This document shows, piece after piece, positions 59,778 through 64,000 of a stretch of DNA of 64,000 bases (its first letter is position 1; each line of letters begins with the position of its first letter). The DNA lies in assembly GCA_004558145.1 (NCBI GenBank), contig SFDQ01000001.1, forward strand, positions 579,473 through 643,472. Direction: 5' to 3'. The stretch comes from Oscillospiraceae bacterium (GTDB taxonomy: Bacteria; Bacillota_A; Clostridia; Oscillospirales; Ruminococcaceae). The position numbers and the translations under genes are program-made. Under the pieces are notes generated by a model. That model searched no databases, was not told the DNA's origin, and saw nothing but the letters and a program-made list of their open reading frames with translations.

Positions 59778-59806
59778 CGTAGCAAAAAGCCGGAGTTTTT
59801 GCTACG
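59778..59806 (-). promoter_or_regulatory. Terminator-like hairpin upstream of ftsH
   Basis: CGTAGCAAAAA pairs with TTTTTGCTACG around CTCCGG. On the minus strand it is followed by TTCAGTTTTTTCC, all before the ftsH start at 59714. If transcription begins upstream of it, it would act as an attenuator; otherwise it ends an upstream transcript. Confidence 0.4.
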
Positions 59807-59933
59807 CTAAAAGAAGAAAGGAACGGTCAAAACCGCCCAAAGCTTAGATTAACAGGGAGTATAGCACGGGGAAATGCCGCTGTCCAGTCTCCCGGATAAG
59901 AGTTTACAGTTTAGATACACGGAGGTCACAGTT

Positions 59934-60899
59934 ATGAAAAAAAGTGCAAAGGCGGCCGTTGCCGCCACAGCAGTCGCAGCGCTCTACGGCGCGGCGGCCT
60001 ACGGCGTGACGAGGACGCTGATGGACGTTGCCATGAAGCGCGACATGCCCAAGGCGCTACAGCATAAAAGCGGCGACCATCTCACAGGGGAGAGCCATGA
60101 CGAGCTTTACCGCGAGGCGCAGAAAACGGCGGCGAACCGGCTTGCCTCTTCGGAAACGGAGACGGTGCTGCTTGAAAACCGCGACGGATTGACGCTCGTG
60201 GGCCATTTGCGCGAATGCGAAAACGCCGAGCGCCTTGTGATCGCGTTTCACGGCTGGCGCTCGGCATGGTATCGGGATTTCGGTCTGGTCTCGGACTTTT
60301 TGGAGCGCGAGAAGTGCAGCGTGCTCTACGTGGAGCAGCGCGCGCAGAACGAGAGCGAGGGCAACTACATCGGCTTTGGCCTGACGGAGCGCTACGACTG
60401 CGTGGATTGGGCTGTGTGGGCGTCGGAACGCTTTGGGGAAGCGCTTCCCATCTATTTGATGGGCGTGTCGCTCGGCGGCGCGACGGTGCTGATGGCCGCG
60501 GGCGACGTGCTGCCCGACACGGTGCGCGGCGTGATCGCCGACTCGGCCTACACTTCGCCGCGCGAGATCTGGCAGTATGTGATGAAAAAGAATCTCCGCC
60601 TGCCCACGCGCGCGGCGACGTTTATCGCCGACGGACTGTGCAAAAAGAGACTGAACGCCTCGTCCGGCAGCTACTCCACCGTCGAGGCGCTCAAGAATAC
60701 CGAGGTGCCGGTGCTTTTGATCCACGGCGAGGACGACCACTTCGTTCCGCTGCGCATGGCGTTTGAAAACCGCGACGCCTGCGCCTCGTTCTGCAAGCTG
60801 CTGGTCATTCCCGGTGCAGATCACGCCAGAACCTACTATATGGGGCGCGGGGCGTATGAAGCGGCGATGCGCGCCTTCTGGGAGCATTTTGACAAGTGA
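59934..60899 (+). CDS. Membrane-anchored alpha/beta hydrolase
   Basis: 321 residues. A short N-terminal hydrophobic segment (about 5-30) probably anchors it or serves as a signal. The hydrolase fold has the oxyanion region IAFHGWRS, nucleophile elbow MGVSLGG, the acid in HGEDDHF and the histidine in GADHA. It resembles the YqkD/BEM46-like serine hydrolases, whose substrates are mostly unknown esters. CGGAGGTC precedes the ATG. Its stop codon lies in a hairpin shared with the converging MATE gene. Confidence 0.88.
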   Translation: MKKSAKAAVAATAVAALYGAAAYGVTRTLMDVAMKRDMPKALQHKSGDHLTGESHDELYREAQKTAANRLASSETETVLLENRDGLTLVGHLRECENAERLVIAFHGWRSAWYRDFGLVSDFLEREKCSVLYVEQRAQNESEGNYIGFGLTERYDCVDWAVWASERFGEALPIYLMGVSLGGATVLMAAGDVLPDTVRGVIADSAYTSPREIWQYVMKKNLRLPTRAATFIADGLCKKRLNASSGSYSTVEALKNTEVPVLLIHGEDDHFVPLRMAFENRDACASFCKLLVIPGADHARTYYMGRGAYEAAMRAFWEHFDK

Positions 60900-60917
60900 G
60901 GGAAGCCCTCACTTGTC
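60891..60917. terminator. Inverted repeat spanning both converging 3' ends
   Basis: GACAAGTGAGGG, AAG loop, CCCTCACTTGTC: a perfect 12-bp stem holding the last codons and stops of both the hydrolase gene and the MATE gene. There is no T-run. Confidence 0.6.
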
Positions 60918-62297
60918 CCCCTGCGGGGATTCCAGATGAGCGTATCGGCGAGACGGGCGGAGGATCAGCGTGGCGATGAGAATGAGCAGTGCCGTTGCGC
61001 CGAGGCTGACGGGATAGACCAGCATGATGGTCTGGAAGGTCATGCTCTGCGGAAAGACGAATTTGACCCACGCAATGCGAATGCCGCACACGCCAAGCAT
61101 CGTCAAAAGCGCGGGCGTGAGCGAGATGCCGAAGCCGCGCAGGTAGGCAGAGAGGATCTCGTAGAGCAGGCAGAAGCCATAGGCCGGCAGGATCGTTGCC
61201 AGGCGAACATAGCCGAGGTCGATGACCTGCGGATCGCTGTTGAAGATGGCAAGCAGTGACCTTGCGCTCAGCAGCACGAGGGCGACAGCGAGGAATGTGG
61301 CGGCGGCATCCTCCAGAAGGCTCAGCTGCATCGTCTTTTTGCAGCGCTTGATCTGGCCTGCACCGTAGTTTTGGCCGACAAAGGTCGTGCAGGCCTGCGA
61401 GAAGGAATTGAGCACGTCGTAGGCGAGGATTTCGATGTTGAACGCCGCGCTCGATGCCGCGATCACCACCGTGCCGAGGCTGTTGATGGCGGACTGAATG
61501 ACAATGTTGGCGAAGGAAAAGACCGCGCTCTGCACGCCTGCGGGAATGCCGATGCTCAGAATGCGCCTGAGGCTTGCCCCATCGATGCGAAGCAGCTTCC
61601 GCTCAACGCGCACGCACTTGTCCGTGTGCGTGAGGCGGCGGTAGAGGAGCAGCGCGCTCACGGCGTTTGACACTGCCGTTGCGATGGCGACGCCGCCGAC
61701 CGTCATGTGCAGCACGACAACGAAAAAGAGATTCAGCAGGACGTTCAAAACGCCGGAGATCGCCAGTGCCGCGAGCGGCACCTTGGTATCGCCGATGCTG
61801 CGGAAGATCGCTGCTTCAAAGTTGTAGAGCAAAATGACCGGCATGCCGAGCAGGTAGATGCGCAGATACAAGAGCGCATAGGGAAGCACATCGTCCGGCA
61901 CATTGAGCATGCTCAAAAGCGGCGCGGCGATGAGCTGGCCGAGCAGAGAGACGATCGCACCGCCAAGCGCGGAAAAGACGATCGCCGTATGTACCGCGCG
62001 CTCAACGGCGTTGTCGTCCCCGCAACCGATGGCGGTTGCAATGACAACGTTTGCGCCCAGCGCGATACCGATGAAAAGGTTGACGATGAGACCGATGATG
62101 GGGCCGTTCGCGCCCACGGCCGCAACGGCTACCGTGCATGCATCGCCCGAAAAGTTGCCGACGATGGCCACATCTGAAGCGTGAAAGAGCTGCTCCAGGA
62201 TCGCCGTTGCCGCCACCGGCAGGGCGAAGAGCGGGAGCTTGTTCCAGATCGGGCCGTGCAGCATGTCGATCTCATGCTTTCTGACTGTTTTTTCCAT
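60909..62297 (-). CDS. MATE-family efflux transporter
   Basis: 462 residues, 12 membrane helices in two homologous halves (LPVAATAILEQLFHASDVAIVG in the first; IPAGVQSAVFSFANIVIQS in the second), as in the NorM/DinF-type multidrug exporters driven by sodium or protons. The C-terminus is a short hydrophilic tail. The upstream region (62298-62470, 173 bp) holds divergent starts and no recognisable operator. Composition matches ftsH and the genes to its right. Confidence 0.9.
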   Translation of the reverse strand: MEKTVRKHEIDMLHGPIWNKLPLFALPVAATAILEQLFHASDVAIVGNFSGDACTVAVAAVGANGPIIGLIVNLFIGIALGANVVIATAIGCGDDNAVERAVHTAIVFSALGGAIVSLLGQLIAAPLLSMLNVPDDVLPYALLYLRIYLLGMPVILLYNFEAAIFRSIGDTKVPLAALAISGVLNVLLNLFFVVVLHMTVGGVAIATAVSNAVSALLLYRRLTHTDKCVRVERKLLRIDGASLRRILSIGIPAGVQSAVFSFANIVIQSAINSLGTVVIAASSAAFNIEILAYDVLNSFSQACTTFVGQNYGAGQIKRCKKTMQLSLLEDAAATFLAVALVLLSARSLLAIFNSDPQVIDLGYVRLATILPAYGFCLLYEILSAYLRGFGISLTPALLTMLGVCGIRIAWVKFVFPQSMTFQTIMLVYPVSLGATALLILIATLILRPSRRYAHLESPQGDK

Positions 62298-62470
62298 AAT
62301 GACCGCGATTCCTTCTTATTTTACTTGACCGCGGATAGTATATCGCTGCCGCGGGAAAATAGCAAATGTTTCTTGCAGCGCCGCCCTCATGCGCCCGGCA
62401 TTGACAGGGCGGCTGTTTCGCTGTAATATAAGCGCGCAGACGTCAAATTTCCCGAAATTGCGAGGACGCT

Positions 62471-63703
62471 ATGGATTACTATCTTCTGACCGAACTGGCC
62501 GCGCGCATTGGCTATCATCTGGCCCTCAGCGGGGCGGAAACATTCCGCATCGAAGAGACGATGCGCCGCGTCATCGGCGCTTACGGCATCGAATGCCAGG
62601 CGTTTTCCATTCCAAACTGCGTGATGGTCAGCCTGGAGGCCGCAAACGGCAAGCCGTTGATGGTGATGAAGCGCGTCGGCTTCCACGGGAACGACCTGGA
62701 GGCGGTGGAAAAACTCAACGCGCTCTCGCGCCGCATCTGTGCCGAGGTGCCCGAGCCGAGCGTTGCCGCGCAGTGGCTCGAGGAAACGCTCAGGGAGCGG
62801 CGGCACTACTCAACGCCCATCTATTACCTGGGCAATTTCTGCGGTGCGGCAGGCTTTTGCCCCGTCTTTGGCGGCTCGCTGCGCGACTGCCTGTTTGCGG
62901 GGCTGATGGGGCTTATTATCGGCTTTGTCACGCGCCAGATGGACAAGCGCGAAACCAACCCTTTTTTCAGCACCATTGCCGCGGCGTTTGCCATGGCGGT
63001 GCCGGCATATTTTCTTGCGGGGCTTCACCTCATCGACTATGTTGACGCCGTGATCATCGGCTCTCTGATGATCCTCGTGCCGGGGCTGCTCATCACAAAC
63101 TCGATGCGCGACATCATCTACGGCGATACGAACTCCGGCATCAACCGCATCGTGCAGGTGCTGCTCTCGGCCTTTACCATCGCGATGGGAACGGCGGCCG
63201 CCTGGCGCGTAACGGCGGGCGTTTACGGCGTGACGGAGCCGGCCGGTGCGACGAGCTATCCCGTCTGGGCGCAGGCCATCATGATCTTTCTCGCCTGCAC
63301 GGGCTTTTTTATCCTTTTCAATACGCACGGCTGGGGCAGCGCGCTCTGCGCAGCCGGTGGCGTGCTTACGTGGATGGTATATCTGCTGTGCCGCAGTTTT
63401 GGCTTCAGCATTTACGGCATGAACTTCATCGCCGCCATAGTAGCGGCGCTCTATTCCGAGATCATGGCGCGCTCGCGCAAATATCCGGTCACGTCGTATC
63501 TTGTCATTTCGAGCATTCCGCTGCTGCCGGGCGCGGGCATCTACTACACGATGAGCCTTGGCCTCGGCGGCGATGTGCAGGCGGCGGTGCACAAGGGACT
63601 TGAGACTGCGGGCGTCGCAGGCAGCATTGCCGTGGCGATCCTGCTGGTATCCACGGTGTTCCGCCTTGTGACCGCGCAGCGCAGAAACCGGACAAAATCA
63701 TAA
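62471..63703 (+). CDS. Threonine/serine exporter family protein (ThrE-like, fused DUF1212-DUF3815 type)
   Basis: 410 residues. A cytosolic N-terminal domain of about 110 residues (LALSGAETFRIEETMRRVIG) leads to about 10 membrane helices. The first half ends with IDYVDAVIIGSLMILVPGLL, the second holds VTSYLVISSIPLLPGAGIYY. This is the single-chain form of the ThrE exporter, which expels threonine, serine or related metabolites. GGACGCT is only a weak ribosome site. Closed by a strong terminator. Confidence 0.9.
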   Translation: MDYYLLTELAARIGYHLALSGAETFRIEETMRRVIGAYGIECQAFSIPNCVMVSLEAANGKPLMVMKRVGFHGNDLEAVEKLNALSRRICAEVPEPSVAAQWLEETLRERRHYSTPIYYLGNFCGAAGFCPVFGGSLRDCLFAGLMGLIIGFVTRQMDKRETNPFFSTIAAAFAMAVPAYFLAGLHLIDYVDAVIIGSLMILVPGLLITNSMRDIIYGDTNSGINRIVQVLLSAFTIAMGTAAAWRVTAGVYGVTEPAGATSYPVWAQAIMIFLACTGFFILFNTHGWGSALCAAGGVLTWMVYLLCRSFGFSIYGMNFIAAIVAALYSEIMARSRKYPVTSYLVISSIPLLPGAGIYYTMSLGLGGDVQAAVHKGLETAGVAGSIAVAILLVSTVFRLVTAQRRNRTKS

Positions 63704-63712
63704 GACAGCAGA

Positions 63713-63743
63713 AAAAGTGCCGCCCGTTGGGCGGCACTTTTTT
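63713..63743. terminator. Bidirectional terminator
   Basis: AAAAGTGCCGCCC, GTT loop, GGGCGGCACTTTTTT. It overlaps the stop codon of the converging HAD gene. Confidence 0.9.
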
Positions 63744-64000
63744 AGTTCAATGTTTCATCGAGGTAAGCGTTCAGCGCGGCAAAATCACCGCGGGGGCAGG
63801 CGGAAATGTCTCGATTTTTTGTGTTGATGAGGCAGTCTGTCAGTAGGAAGACGTCCATGCCCGCCTCGCGCGCGGCGAGATCCTCCGTTGCGTCGTTGCC
63901 GACCATCAGACACTCCTCCGGCTGCACGCCCAGCGTGCGCGCGACTTCGCGGTAGTAATCCGGATTCGGCTTGCAGAAGGTCGAATTCTCGTAGGTCGTA
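63742..64000 (-). CDS. HAD-superfamily hydrolase, partial (N-terminus outside window)
   Basis: The last about 85 residues of a HAD phosphatase: motif III lysine in FCKPNPDYYREV and motif IV VGNDATEDLAAREAGMDVF, followed by a short tail. The nucleophile motif lies beyond the right edge. The substrate is unknown. Composition matches the other genes right of 57.9 kb. Confidence 0.85.
   Translation of the reverse strand, partial: TTYENSTFCKPNPDYYREVARTLGVQPEECLMVGNDATEDLAAREAGMDVFLLTDCLINTKNRDISACPRGDFAALNAYLDETLN

Noticed and set aside
1..64000. CRISPR arrays, rRNA and tRNA genes
   Set aside because: No spaced direct-repeat array, rRNA-like block or cloverleaf was seen on reading both strands. 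A covariance search for tRNAs would be needed to exclude a missed one.

Overview
The window is a Gram-positive, anaerobic, G+C-rich Firmicute chromosome, most likely from the Oscillospiraceae (Gemmiger/Subdoligranulum/Faecalibacterium relatives). This is inferred from class III (oxygen-sensitive) ribonucleotide reductase, an asp23-fakA...recG neighbourhood, Ptb-Buk butyrate enzymes, a rubredoxin fusion, GTG/TTG starts with strong AGGAGG sites, and the general protein style. No rRNA, tRNA or CRISPR array was seen. Genes are densely packed on both strands. Most long open frames opposite them are shadows caused by high G+C.

Layout. 0-2.1 kb: pyrC-pyrF (minus) from one near-perfect promoter. 2.2-6.5 kb: an L,D-transpeptidase lipoprotein, then a MacA/MacB-like ABC efflux operon. 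6.5-7.8 kb: a 37-aa ORF, a flavin reductase-like protein and a CBS-pair protein. 8.0-16.7 kb: an orphan solute-binding lipoprotein with asp23 and fakA, then recG. A minus-strand island splits fakA from recG; it carries two paralogous sigma factors, one fused to a membrane anchor and a large outside domain. 16.7-24.5 kb: a minus-strand envelope locus with response regulator, sensor kinase, three paralogous membrane-anchored exported proteins, a C39-like peptidase and a beta-propeller-like lipoprotein. 24.6-27.9 kb: anaerobic ribonucleotide reductase, in which the glycyl-radical tail of NrdD is a separate 48-aa gene. 28-30.8 kb: a YgjP-like metallopeptidase, a flippase and a flavin reductase-rubredoxin fusion. 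30.8-34.6 kb: a repeat-rich collagen-like surface protein and a two-headed LuxR-type regulator. 34.7-37.6 kb: a CmpB-like membrane protein, DNA polymerase IV and a HAD phosphatase. 37.6-44 kb: a LysR gene divergent from a four-gene uptake and catabolism operon. 44-47.1 kb: an AGCS symporter, trmB and an IclR regulator. 47.2-50.5 kb: buk-ptb-acyltransferase behind a repeated palindromic operator. 50.5-50.8 kb: a large foldback element. 50.9-57.4 kb: an AlaX-like editing protein, a solute-binding lipoprotein, malQ, a helical protein of unknown function, mtnN and ychF.

At about 57.9 kb the character changes. A tyrosine recombinase cut off in mid-gene abuts ftsH. The last 6 kb (ftsH, alpha/beta hydrolase, MATE pump, ThrE-type exporter, HAD hydrolase) shows lower G+C and different codon habits, consistent with horizontal acquisition, a recombination scar or a chimeric assembly.

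The strongest candidates for undescribed biology are the separately translated glycyl-radical domain of NrdD, the membrane-tethered sigma factor, the two-component/three-paralogue envelope locus with its shared 16-base upstream element, and the multi-stem foldback element after the acyltransferase gene. All functional calls come from reading the sequence and from family knowledge; no searches were run.
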